Of a stretch of DNA of 64,000 bases, positions 33,553 through 44,270 are shown one piece after another. The stretch is taken from assembly GCA_977006965.1 (NCBI GenBank), contig OZ345369.1:2294001-2358000 (forward strand). The letters run 5' to 3'. The number at the start of each line of letters is the position of its first letter. The stretch's first letter is position 1. This DNA is from Phymatolithon calcareum. Taxonomy: Eukaryota; Rhodophyta; Florideophyceae; Hapalidiales. The position numbers and the translations under genes are program-made. The notes beneath the pieces were generated by a model. It made no database searches and had not been told where the DNA came from. It saw only the letters and a list, made by a program, of their open reading frames with translations.

Positions 33553-34828
33553 AACTTTGAGGGGACTTTTTCCATCGACACGATCGGCGAACTAAAAAAA
33601 CAAGCGGCATTGCGGTATCCGGGTTCGGCAGAAATCGATGCAAAATGGACAAAGAATTTTGCGCAACGCCTGCACGCCAGCTCATTCGAGAAACCAGAAT
33701 TCCTCGCAACGTCTGTTTTCCACCTCGGAGACGCACAGAGGATTTTGAAAGACGCCAGCGAAGTACTGAAAAGCGAAAAAAACATTGTGGATATGTTTGC
33801 CGGCGCGGACGCGGTGGTGCACGTTGTGGGTGACTTGCACGGTCACGTTCATGATTTGGTAGCGATCATCGACAAGCTCGGATGGCCGGGCGATGGACGG
33901 CATTACATTTTCGACGGAGATTTTGTGGACAGAGGGCCATGGAGCTGCGAAGTGCTGTTCGTGCTGTTTGCGATGAAACTGACGTGGCCCGAACACGTGG
34001 TTCTGCTGAGAGGTAACCACGAGTTCCGTCGGCAGATGGAGCGTTATGGGTGCAAAGCGGAAGTGCATGCGAAGTACGGTGCGGACCTGTGGGACCTGTT
34101 TTGGAAGTCGGTGGGATGGTGCCCGCTCATTTCAGTGGTGTCCACTTTCGTGCGGCATCGGGATGAGCAAGTGCCGCTGTGGGCCCAAGGCTCTAAATCC
34201 AATAGCGAAGAACGTTTGCGAACTTCCTTTACGAACGGGCGAGCGTAGAATGATGGTGGTCCAAGGTGGAATATTTCCTAACAGCCGCAAGTACGCGCGT
34301 TACCTACGCGGAGTCCATGTTCCAGAAGAGCATCTGGTGGGTTCACTGCAAGAAGTTATTAGCCTAAATCGGAACTGGATGCCATGTGGAGATTTAAACA
34401 CGAACCGCGTCGTTTGGGCGGATCCAGCGATGGACGTGGCTAACTTCGAGCTGAATCCAACTCGCGGTGACGGGAGGTGTTATCTGAAGTACGGTCCAAG
34501 TGCAGTTGAGCGATTCTTGGAGGAGAACAAACTGCATGGTATTATTCGAGGGCATGCAAGCCCGGCCTCGCGCAAGAGAGAAGGTACTGAGCTGCCTGAT
34601 ATCGACAACGGATGGGCAATTGACATGAAATTTGCAAACAATCGCTTTCATTGCACGGTTTTCTCTGCGAGCAGATATCCTGTGTACGCGCCAGAGGATA
34701 ATCGAGCAGGTATCGCAAGCATATGCGGAGGCAGCGTTATTAGCGAAGGCGGTGATCTCCTGCCAAGTTTTTCCACTATTGAAGTTCCAAAACGCCCCAA
34801 AGACCCAACCCTATTCTATAAGGGATAA
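33553..34828 (+). CDS. P2: PPP-family Ser/Thr phosphatase-like protein
   Basis: The catalytic domain of a PP5/RdgC-like metallophosphatase would dephosphorylate Ser/Thr using two metal ions. Motifs seen: GDLHGH (about 33829), GDFVDRG (33917), RGNHE (34011), WADPA and RGHAS. Two frames are joined best by removing a 34-nt GT...AG intron at 34138-34171, which restores one continuous domain. Two oddities: the HGG motif reads VVQGGIFP, replacing a metal-ligand His by Gln, and there is no ATG before the catalytic domain. The frame is open back to a TAG (33550-33552), beyond which the S gene continues in frame. P2 may be an inactive, chimeric or start-less derivative. Ends TAA. Confidence 0.72.
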
Positions 34829-36648
34829 GCATGTTCTGGGCACGTGTGGTGCTTCTTACTGTCCGCAACGATAAACGCGTGGGGTCGGTGCTGCAGTAGC
34901 CACAAAGTTCCGATCATATTTTTCGGAGATTATTTATGTTTACTACATCCTTCGCGTCGCTGGTATTTCGAAATGCCGCGTAAACTTCATGTGCGCATCA
35001 CTCCTTGAAATTATCACCTGTGCATCTGCCTGCGGAAGGTGAGTCTCTGTTTTTCCGACATTGCACATCTCCCTCTTATGCGAAACCAGTAGATCTATGG
35101 GAGCACGCAGCGCACTGCCCAATAGTGTCAGACACCTGTGCGTCTGCGGAGGATGCGTCCGATGAAGATAATTTTGAGGGCACTTCTGCTGGCGAGAAAG
35201 TTGTTGGGCTCGACAACGGGAAGAATTTGGTGGAAAGCTTTCTTTTCTTCGGGCGCGCAGATGGCTTGGTGAATACTGCCATCACACACTTCGTCTAAGA
35301 ATGGCCTCGCTACTCAAATATCGCTAAACGCATTAAATTTTTGATTCGCGATTGCACGTTGTATGTCATCAGCAGATGGTCTAGAACTCCACAAAAAAAC
35401 TTCACCCGAAGACAACCAGACAGGACTCTGATCTGAGGATTTGATTGTTGTCCAAATGCATTTGCGGAACGAAAAACGTCTGCTAGTGGCAATTTCGTTG
35501 ACCGGAAGTTCTGCATTGATCGAGGTATATATTTAAACTACAGTATTGATGTCCACTCGTATTTGCAACTCGTGACATTTTTCATCAAGTGTATTCGCTT
35601 ACTAAACTGTCTGCAATACTGGGCTGGGCATCTGGACTTGTGGCAAGTGGTGGGTGTCCATTTAGAGCGCTAAGTAGGACAAGACTGTACCCCGTACGAC
35701 ACACTGGTTCATTGGTCAGCAAATTCTCTGTCACATTCTCGCCGACCTGCGGAACATTTTTGACAATTACTTCACTGTCTTAAGAGAGTAGGGAATATTT
35801 TTTGTCTAGCCACGTTCGAATATAGCAACGAAGTGACGAAAGAACATAGATGTGATCAATTCAATCATCAGAAAGTTGTTCGCACCAGAGGGACGAAAAA
35901 CGTGACTTTGCAGTGCTGTGCTGTCAATGAGAACTCGTGGAAGGAACCAACCTGGTGCTGATGTGAAGCTCTTTCAGAGGGCACCAGAACGATCTGGAAC
36001 TTTCGTGCAGTTCAGAGGGTTTATGGGTATTTCATAGAGTGGCGGACCACGAGGGTGCCTTGTCTTGTCTTCTCACAGAGTGGGCAGTCATTGAGTACGT
36101 AATGGGTCCGGTCCACAAGTGAGAATGTGTGCTGAAATCGGGCAGATATTCTGGGCCTGTCTACAAGTTTAACCCACCACTTCGAAACGTAATGTGATTT
36201 GAATACGTGCGTTAAGCGCCTTGATAAAGAAGATACCATCAAGGGATCCGTTACGCCAGAGCGCGTCATATGAAACTGTACTTTTCACTGCATTGGCATT
36301 TGGTGACAAATGCTGTATACGACCCGCGAGCATTACAGTCACCAATCCGAATTGGTGAGCGAAACTACTGGATCTGGAGCGGTGGCCAACTATCATAGGT
36401 TGAAAATTTCGCAGTGTGATCTCAGATCAATCACACCGCGTAGGTCCATATATGGATTTTTTCATAGAATTCAAAGCCATATATCATATGGCTTTGAATT
36501 CTGTAAAAAAATCCTTCTTCTTCAGGCAGATCCGTGGAACGGCAGCGGAGATTTCTTCGTACAGTGAAATGTCGCTGAAGAAACGAGACTTCGAGAACAA
36601 CTGTACACGCCTACTTTTGGAGGAAGAATCCGAGCTGGACGGCGCGCT
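34829..36648. other. Conserved spacer of unit 2 with coding-like remnants
   Basis: Counterpart of 20095-21891. The acidic frame at about 35005-35298 (GTSAGEKVVGLDNGKNL) is kept. The second coding-like part near 36310-36567 is damaged in the middle by the foldback sequence at 36454-36514 but still ends LLQADPWNGSGDFF, then TGA. No ATG-started gene can be assigned. Confidence 0.42.
36454..36514. repeat. Foldback hairpin, 29-bp arms (unit 2)
   Basis: Inverted repeat with arms 36454-36482 and 36486-36514 (27 of 29 pairs) and a 3-nt loop. Unit 1 has a short unpaired sequence at this position, so the hairpin arose in the ancestor of units 2 and 3. Confidence 0.85.
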
Positions 36649-39600
36649 ATGGAAGATTTGAAGTCGCTTGCCGGGGAGCCGAAGTTGGTTTACTCGATTT
36701 ACGCCATCGCCTTCATCCCTCTCACCTTTATTTACGCCCTTGACTTCATTAACGAAAAATGGCGGCCAATACGAAGCACCGGCCGCAATGGAGTCATTCT
36801 GCTACTCGTGTCATTGCCTTCACTTGGTTGTATTATCGCATACATCGTCATTCAAATTAAGGCGAACGACCACAAGGAGGCAGCGGCCGCAATCACTGTC
36901 GCATGTTTCAACATATTTCATGTTTCGCGAACGATCTGGGGACTCGTTCAGCTTTATGCTTTCAGAAACTGGAATGTTTATGCTCTAAGGTGCCTTCTCC
37001 AGATGGGGTATTCGGCCCCTGCTTACGACTATTCCGATGATGTCAAAGACTTGATTTCTGGACTTCGGGGATGTCTTCCATGGCCATCACCTTCTTCTTC
37101 TTCTACGACTTCTGATTCTTCATCATCCTCCAGTAATTCTTCATCTGCCGCCTCTTCTTCGTCTGCCGCTTCTTCTTTGCCACCGTCCCCTCCGGACCAG
37201 TCGCGTGTGATCCTTCCTTTTAAGTGCTTCAAGTCATGTTGTATGCTGCTCTACAATTGGATAATGGGCAACATGGAAAAGAGAAACTACTATCAGTGTA
37301 CTCTTCATCACAACGCAACTTTGGATGATATTAAGAGGACTGTGGACCATCACATGGTGGTGAACAATTCACTAATCGACAACGAGTTCTCCAGTGCAGA
37401 GCTCCCTGTGCGTCCTGCTCTTCACTCTCGGCTGCCTTGGAAAGCAACAAAAAATCAAAACCCCATCTCCCGCCGTGTGGAAACATTTCTAAAGTCTCCA
37501 AAGCCAGAGGAAACATCTGTTCGTTGGCTTGTGTCATTTCTTGCCAAATTCGGACACAGTTGGGTTAAGGACACAAGAGAACTGCCCGAGGACGTTGGAT
37601 CGCAGACAAACATAAGCAGAGCCAAGTTAATTGTATCAAAATACCTCTCTGTTGTGGCTTCTCTACACACGACGCACGGATCAGTCGATGACAGTGGATC
37701 CACTAAATTTTTTGTATCCCTTTTTTCGCCGTTGAGCAATTACTGCACTGTGCCGAGTCTTTGTCGCAGGTCATGGGTTGAGATCACAGACCGATGTTCA
37801 CTTCCGTTCAAGATGAAAGGAGTTAAATACCCTCTTCTTAACTTCAGCCGTCACGAGGCAACGATCAGAGACGCTGCAAAGGATGATTGGCACAAGGCTT
37901 CCTTAAACGAACTCGATGAATCTGATCGTAGCGCAGTTGAAAATATCACTCCTGTGCAGCTTGCTTGTTTTGCAACCCTCATGGAAGAAGACTTCAATCT
38001 ATCTGATGAAGAAGAATGGGGTCCGGAGAGAATTGTGGACGAAAGTGATCAGTATGATTGGTTCAAAGAGGATCCGCGTACTGAGAATCTCCTGTATCAA
38101 CTCGGGTACGACTTTAGCAAGGACTACAATGAATTCTTTAATGCAATACCAACTCGAAAAGAGCTCATTGGCAGTGTCCTCTGGAACAAAAGGCCAAACC
38201 GTCTTCTGTTTCAGGCGAGTGTTCATGTTGATAATTTTCTTGCTCTGGAAGCCGGAGACAGCCTGGCCTTTTATCTCGCAGAAGAAAACGCATCTGTCGA
38301 ACCCATGACTCCAGCAGGAAATACGTCTGTGTTCCAGAATCAGTACGATCTTGAAATAAGCCGGCTTCAAAGCAAAATCCTACTATCACCTGCACCTGAT
38401 CACGACATCAATTTCGATATCGGGCGATTTCTCGGCTGTGTGGTTGAGACAGTGAGGACTTATTTAGCGGAGTGGGTTGAAAAGCATCCGCAAGTTAAAC
38501 CAGGAGGATGGAAAGCAAGCTTCGCACCGATGGGAGTCAGATTCCTTTGTAGTAAGCAATTGTGCTCTGCTTTTACGGAAGCTAAAGTGGGATCGGAGGA
38601 TGCCTCGGATACGCGAAGACGAAGTTTTCACTTGCGCCTTTTGTGGGAGGCCCAAGCCTATTTGCAATGGAAGCTAGACAAATATTCTGCTCGTGACGAC
38701 GAAGACATTCGAGAGTCGCCATTCTTGATAATGCTATCCGTTCTTGGCTTTCCATCATTGAAACTGGAGGAGAATCAGGACCAGGGGTCTTTAGCAACAG
38801 CAAGAAATGGAGAGCATGCCATTGAATTTCAACAGGAAATCTCTGTGAAACCGATTGGAGGACCACAACAAGTCTACGGAGTTCTACGATTCGACGCAGA
38901 GGCGGGGGCAGTAACAGTGGAGCTGTGTCCAAATGAACTTGTTTTTAACTGGCAGGATTGGAAAGATGCATTCATGGGCAGAGTTGCTGCACAGAAATAT
39001 TGGAGACAAACCCGACTACTATCCAAACGTGAGCATCTTCGAGAAGAAGCTTTTCATTCCACAATATCTTCTCCTGTGAAAGTCGTTTCCATGGAATCGC
39101 TTGGGATCGATTACGGTTTCCAATATTGGTCTGGTTGGCCTCCATGCATGGTCCAGATTGCACAGTTTGAGATGCAAAAGCTATCCCAATTCTTTGGAGA
39201 GATATTCCCGGACGAGGCATACAGCACAGCAGAACCTGGGGTATTCATGCAGTACATCGCAGATCTGAATGGTACGATGGACGTTACTTTCCTATCAGGA
39301 ATATCGCCGACAAGGCTATATGAAAGCGCCAATCGTGCGCTGAGATCGGGTCGTGCAGAAGAAGCCATGAGGATGTTTGGACGATGCATTGCGGAGCATG
39401 GGCACAAGAACGCTCTAAACGATGCTGTTAATGAGATTCTAAAAAAGGATCGTGTTTCAAAGGCCCAGGGACTTGCTTTGTTTTTGCAAATGGATGCCTG
39501 GTTCAACGTTCTTCTTCATGGAAGTGCAACTGCAGAGCAAATCGATTTCGAGATGCTGGCTCACTGTTTCGCTCTATTGTACGAGTCCACTGGAGAAGCT

Positions 39601-40791
39601 GGGGCATTGCGACGAAGAGCATTAGCCTTGTTTCACAAAGATGGTGTCAATAAGCCTGTGAGCAACGAAGCGATCGAAGCAATTGAAGCTTTCCTCAATT
39701 CTGAGGTCGATCACTGGTACACAAATAATTTCAAATTTCGTCTCGCCATCGCACATCAAAGTAACTTCCATGAATTTGGAGATCCATCTCAGAGAGCAAT
39801 TGCTGCCAAATATGTACTCGCACTTGGGACAAATTACGATGTCATTAATGAACACTTTGGAATCAGCATCGGGTTCTTGCTTGAGAAAGGATTCTATACC
39901 GGCCTCGAAGTGAAGCGCAAAGACCCATTGCTCTCGTTCTTTCACGTAGAAGATGAATGGGAACGCAGCGAAAGACTGCCCAAAATGTTTGATAGACTCT
40001 TCGTGCGACCAACTGCGTGTGAAATAGATTCACCAAGAGATGTTGAGCAAGAAACTCGAAGCGGCATGGCCTTTGGAATAGGGGAGCGACCAGCAGACGC
40101 CATTGTTGTGTACAACTATATGATAGCCCACGGTGAGCTTGGCGACCAAGGTTGCTTGAGTCAGGCATTAAACCGTCTTGGGATGTTATATCACAGGGGC
40201 GCTGAAGGTATTTCTCGTAATGCATCAGAAGCTGAAGGGAAGTATTCGGAGGCCATCGATCTGCAGAATATAGACGCGCTCTGCAACATGGGTGTTTTGA
40301 AGTATGGGAACAATGCGGAGGGTATCGATGTGTCGTATCTTAAGAAGGCTGGGCAAGGCAAGAGCAGCAGTGGAATGAACAATCTTGCGATCGCTTACGA
40401 GCTGGGGAGAGGTGCGAATCGAGACGTAGTTGAAGCTGAGAAGCTCTACAGGCAAGCAATTTCCTTGGACGGCAACCCACTTGCCATCTACAATTTGGTG
40501 ATTCTGTATATGTCGGGCCATCCGCAACTGCGAAATAATGAAAATGAGTGGGAGGCGAAGCGAATGATGGACGACCTTACTAGATCTGCGGCGGAACTTG
40601 CACCTCTGTACAACCTGAAAGACCAGGTTTTAAAATTTTCAATGAGAGGCAAGGGTAATATAGACACCGTTCCGAGGTGGAGTGTTGGACTTGAAGAAAT
40701 CGATGATTGTCTGGCATATGTGAAGGTCCTGGAAGATGATGGGATAGGCGGTATTTTAGGAGAGAAACAGGGTTCGATGTCCCTGAATTAG
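36649..40791 (+). CDS. Copy C: large membrane protein with Sel1/TPR-like repeats (only intact copy)
   Basis: The single frame of 1380 codons runs from an ATG shared by copies B and D to TAG. Three hydrophobic segments (about residues 12-31, 48-69, 80-104) indicate membrane anchoring. A Ser-rich linker follows (about 147-177), then a second short hydrophobic/Cys stretch (188-207). The long central region (about 210-900) has no motif I recognise. From about 880 the protein is helical repeats, with Sel1-like units near the C-terminus (ALNRLGMLYHRGAEGI; NNLAIAYELGRG; KLYRQAISLDGNPLAIYNL). Sel1 repeats act as adaptor scaffolds, so a membrane-tethered assembly role is inferred. AATAAA at 40839-40844. 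The constant pairing with a phosphatase gene is suggestive only. Confidence 0.85.
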   Translation: MEDLKSLAGEPKLVYSIYAIAFIPLTFIYALDFINEKWRPIRSTGRNGVILLLVSLPSLGCIIAYIVIQIKANDHKEAAAAITVACFNIFHVSRTIWGLVQLYAFRNWNVYALRCLLQMGYSAPAYDYSDDVKDLISGLRGCLPWPSPSSSSTTSDSSSSSSNSSSAASSSSAASSLPPSPPDQSRVILPFKCFKSCCMLLYNWIMGNMEKRNYYQCTLHHNATLDDIKRTVDHHMVVNNSLIDNEFSSAELPVRPALHSRLPWKATKNQNPISRRVETFLKSPKPEETSVRWLVSFLAKFGHSWVKDTRELPEDVGSQTNISRAKLIVSKYLSVVASLHTTHGSVDDSGSTKFFVSLFSPLSNYCTVPSLCRRSWVEITDRCSLPFKMKGVKYPLLNFSRHEATIRDAAKDDWHKASLNELDESDRSAVENITPVQLACFATLMEEDFNLSDEEEWGPERIVDESDQYDWFKEDPRTENLLYQLGYDFSKDYNEFFNAIPTRKELIGSVLWNKRPNRLLFQASVHVDNFLALEAGDSLAFYLAEENASVEPMTPAGNTSVFQNQYDLEISRLQSKILLSPAPDHDINFDIGRFLGCVVETVRTYLAEWVEKHPQVKPGGWKASFAPMGVRFLCSKQLCSAFTEAKVGSEDASDTRRRSFHLRLLWEAQAYLQWKLDKYSARDDEDIRESPFLIMLSVLGFPSLKLEENQDQGSLATARNGEHAIEFQQEISVKPIGGPQQVYGVLRFDAEAGAVTVELCPNELVFNWQDWKDAFMGRVAAQKYWRQTRLLSKREHLREEAFHSTISSPVKVVSMESLGIDYGFQYWSGWPPCMVQIAQFEMQKLSQFFGEIFPDEAYSTAEPGVFMQYIADLNGTMDVTFLSGISPTRLYESANRALRSGRAEEAMRMFGRCIAEHGHKNALNDAVNEILKKDRVSKAQGLALFLQMDAWFNVLLHGSATAEQIDFEMLAHCFALLYESTGEAGALRRRALALFHKDGVNKPVSNEAIEAIEAFLNSEVDHWYTNNFKFRLAIAHQSNFHEFGDPSQRAIAAKYVLALGTNYDVINEHFGISIGFLLEKGFYTGLEVKRKDPLLSFFHVEDEWERSERLPKMFDRLFVRPTACEIDSPRDVEQETRSGMAFGIGERPADAIVVYNYMIAHGELGDQGCLSQALNRLGMLYHRGAEGISRNASEAEGKYSEAIDLQNIDALCNMGVLKYGNNAEGIDVSYLKKAGQGKSSSGMNNLAIAYELGRGANRDVVEAEKLYRQAISLDGNPLAIYNLVILYMSGHPQLRNNENEWEAKRMMDDLTRSAAELAPLYNLKDQVLKFSMRGKGNIDTVPRWSVGLEEIDDCLAYVKVLEDDGIGGILGEKQGSMSLN

Positions 40792-40853
40792 CTGCTTATG
40801 TCATGAATGGATACGTTTTAGATTCAATTGAGAACAACAATAAAGATCATGTT

Positions 40854-42067
40854 GAGGCGGAAAAACTGGAGACAGCGGGAAGGTTCATTGGGGAAAGGAA
40901 TGCGGAGCACCCGGCGGACATGGAAATATGGACGGATGGCAGCGTTGGTGCAATACCGGAAACAGCTCTGCAGAGCCTAGCCGAAAACGAAAGAGTTTCT
41001 GTCCGATGGGACAAGGGATGGTACACCGCCAACATCAGGATGTTTGACGCCGCTTAGCACAGAGGTCGCCCAGCCGTTCGGAAGTTTGAATCTCGACATC
41101 CGAAACAACCGGAAATTCTGCTGATACACGACGATGGGGACGAACACGCGTATCAGACGTCCCCCACTGACTCCCAGATGCGAGTCAACATCTGCGACGA
41201 GGACGGCGACACTCTCGATATGTACAGAAGCATCCCCAGTCAGGTAATTGGCGCAGGTATCTTGATCTTACGCGGGGACAACGTACTGAAGGAAATTGGC
41301 ATGAGCGCGGGAGCGATCGGTTCGTCCTTCGACGCCGAGGTATTCGCGGCGGTCCGAGCTTTCGAAGCCGTACAACAACTGCAATTAGATCGCGGACAAC
41401 ATATTCGGTGGTTCACCAACAGTAGGAGCTGTCTGGATGCATTGGCCGGACAGCCTCGGATGTATGGCGAAATGACAAGGAAGCTGCGGGAAGCCATGGA
41501 GGCATTGATGAAGAGCAACGTCACCATCGAGGAGATTTGGGTTCCAAGCCACTTTGGAATACCTGGGAACGAGAAAGCCGACGAGCTTGCTCGTCGAGGC
41601 ATTACGGAATCAGATATCGTGACGCATCAAGGTGTACCCTTGATCATGGAAGCCGCGCGGTCCATAATTAAACCGCGCAATTCGATGAAACCAAGAAGTG
41701 TACAGTTTCTACCCCCAGAACTTCGGATTAGTCACAGACGTGCTGAAGTCATCCTAAATCAACTTTCCGCAGAATGCTGCTCGCTGGTAGCAGCTTTTCA
41801 CCGGAAGGACGATGGCTCGGCGGAATATGACCCCATGTGCAAGGCCTGTCCAGGTGGAACCAAGGAAACTGTTGATCACTTAATTCTTCGATGCAGTGGG
41901 CGTGCTTTATCAAGACGGCAGACTATTAGTAGAGTAGGCCCTAAAACGGTAGAGGAATTATGTAGGGAGAAACCGCTTGAAGTACTCAAATTCGTGAACA
42001 ATGAGGGGTTGCTTGACAACCCCAGATGTTAACTCTAGTTAACGTCTTCTGCAGTAAAGAAAGAAAG
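40854..42067 (+). mobile_element. 5'-truncated LINE 3' end encoding RNase H, (AAAG)n tail
   Basis: The insert lies just after the poly(A) signal of copy C, with a perfect 12-bp target duplication AAAGATCATGTT (40842-40853, 42068-42079). The 3' end is an AAAG repeat. It encodes RNase H plus a Cys/His C-terminal motif and belongs to a different LINE group from those at 26846 and 59698, which lack this domain and end differently. Confidence 0.9.
40863..42032 (+). pseudogene. LINE RNase H domain with Tudor/Agenet-like insert
   Basis: The frame is continuous except for one TAG at 41055-41057. It starts with the first RNase H strand (EIWTDGSVG). Roughly 100 residues then intervene before the domain resumes at GAGILILRGDNVL. 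The rest has SFDAEVFAAVRAF (catalytic Glu), FTNSRSCLDAL and VPSHFGIPGNEKADELA (late His and Asp). At the third catalytic position Asn replaces the usual Asp (TNS for TDS), so activity is doubtful. The intervening part reads VSVRWDKGWYTANI and later LLIHDDGDEHAYQT, the pattern of Tudor/Agenet-like chromatin-reader folds. A CX2C...HX4C zinc motif (CKACPGG, DHLILRC) follows near 41850. Confidence 0.75.
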
Positions 42068-42079
42068 AAAGATCATGTT

Positions 42080-44270
42080 TTACCATTGTGCAGTATCGAC
42101 TGATACAAAGAACTGAAATTAGCAGGCTACTTTTCGAAAGCCAAAGGTGAAAACGGGATTCTCTATAAAACCGACTAGAAATAATAAGATCTAAATGGAG
42201 CTAATGGGAAGAGAAAGGCTTCGAGAAACGGTCTTGTGAATAGTCCGGCATTGCAAATTCAAAGTATATGTGTGGTGAGTGTCGCCACGAGTTAATCCAG
42301 CATGGATATCGATCCGATCCAGTGGCAAGGTTCGGCATTTCTCATCCAACGCCCGATGGCAAAGTGAGGTGTGTCTCGTCAATGCCCTGTGGCAATTCGA
42401 GATAAGGTTGCAACTGACATGTCTTCTCGTTAGCTTTTAGTTTGGGGGTTGTTTGTTTTGTCTTGCCTTCCTGTAGCTGCTCTCAGCCTCCTACTTATAC
42501 CAGTTTGTCTACGCTATCTCATGAATCAACTCTATTGTCTGCCCGTGGCAGTGTCAGTCGACGTAATTATTTAACAGCCACTTCCCCTTGAATGCTTCTG
42601 TTTAAGATTGGTACTTCTTGGTAAATGTTCGTTTGCGGTTTGAATGTCGTAACGTTACAATATGTGCAATCACTTTTGCCGTCGCATGAGACAGCAACCG
42701 AGAAACACTGACAAGGGATCCTATTGCGCTCCTTTTCCTAAATATTTCTTTTCTATTTAACTGCTTATTTGCTACTGAGAAAAACGGAAAGGTATGGACA
42801 TCGCTGTCAGGTTTGTACCCACGCCGCCGTTAAGACCACATCGCTAAGCATGCTGGTTTGTGATCACAGCAGCAGAAGTATCCTGAAAATTACTCTCGTC
42901 CAACTTGGATTCTTTTCTTTCTGATGGCACAGAACTTTATCGCTTACAGCGTCTGTTAAAAGGAAGAATTGAGCTCGAAGGACGACACGGTATATAGGAG
43001 CAACAAGATGTCAGAGAGACCTATGAACTGTGCTAAATTCTCAGCGCGCACATCGTGCACATGTCTTAGCACCGAACAGTGCCCGCCCAGGTTAAAGGCC
43101 GCACTGTGTCAAAGTTCTGAAACATTTCACCGGAAAATCTGCGCATGGAATTCTGGGATTATTTTGCTTTTTGGAGCAAATCACTGGTAGCTCTATCAAG
43201 AGTCTCCTGTGTGCGCAGACCGAATCGCTCTACAATAGCTGCGCGAAAGGGCGACGATGCGTTTCGAGAGCGTGTCTACAACGTTTGTTTCAAACTACGA
43301 TCATGCGTCCTGCAGCACATTCAAAACGTAACATTTCTGAGCATGGTGGTGCGGTGGTGCGGTGGTCCGGTAGTTAGCACACTTTTTCTCAAAATACACC
43401 ACGATGAACGCGGAGCTCATTGGATGGCCTTCTTCAATCCTCCTTTCCAGCGAAGTTTTGAGTTCGATAAGAGCGTGCAGTGCGGTCTAAGCTTCAACAG
43501 CAACTAATATAAGACTCCTAAAAATCGGCGTAGTACATCCATAATTAGTACCTGTCAGTTTAATTTCTGTCAGAATCATCGATACCGCTCCTTTGCAATA
43601 AAAAAGAATCCGTGCGCATTCTGATACAGAAGTGTCGAATGCAAACAAAATTGAAGTTTTTGCAGCGGATTGCTTTCATTGCAACAAGTTCATAGACCTC
43701 CCCGGTGCTAAAGAGCATTGGAAAAAATCCCAACAGCAGGATATACCACAGCTCCATAATTAAAAAAGAATATGCATGCACAATACGGGAGCAGGGCTAT
43801 GATTGATTACTTCAGCAGCCACCGACGAGGGAAAGGTGGGAAGCCCATGAAGTTGAGGTGCATCATGCACCTCAACTTCATGGGCTTCCCACCTTTCCCT
43901 CGTCTACCAATCGTCGCCTTGCGTCGATCAAGCGTATGGAGACAAGACAGACGTGTATGATACATCTGTAGGTCCAAACTTCGGTTCATGGTTCTTCTGT
44001 TGACTTTTTACAGCCAATTATCATCTGCCATCTGGTTCGCGAACTGCAGCTCTTGACTTGTTGTCCCATGCATGCATGCATGCATAGATATGCATATGCA
44101 TTTCCTCTGGATGTCGAGTCGACAGCAATTCGAGAATTACAGTAGAATCAAAACAAATTCTCTGATGTACATGCTGACTGTAAAAATAGGCTGATGAGGT
44201 GGTCGGGAGCAACAATTGGTGTCGCAAAAGAGTATAATTTCTGAAATATTATTGCACTAGTTTCACGACG
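42080..44270. other. 3' tail of unit 2, no intact gene
   Basis: It contains the decayed counterpart of the small membrane ORF (ATG at about 42419, then an early TAG) and the empty site for the LINEs of units 1 and 3 (near 42720 and 42817). The 81-bp palindrome at 43824-43904 and a short CATG repeat at 44067-44085 also lie here. The frame at 43145-43507 is not conserved in unit 1 or 3. Confidence 0.45.
43824..43904. repeat. Perfect 40-bp-arm palindrome with 1-nt spacer
   Basis: Arm 43824-43863, spacer base 43864, arm 43865-43904, without mismatch by my reading. The right arm matches ordinary array sequence in units 1 and 3; the left arm is its inverted copy and exists only in unit 2. It has no TIR/TSD arrangement, so it is not a transposon. 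Confidence 0.93.

Noticed and set aside
44067-44085. CATG microsatellite as a functional element
   Set aside because: Only 19 bp and variable between units; looks like ordinary repeat slippage.
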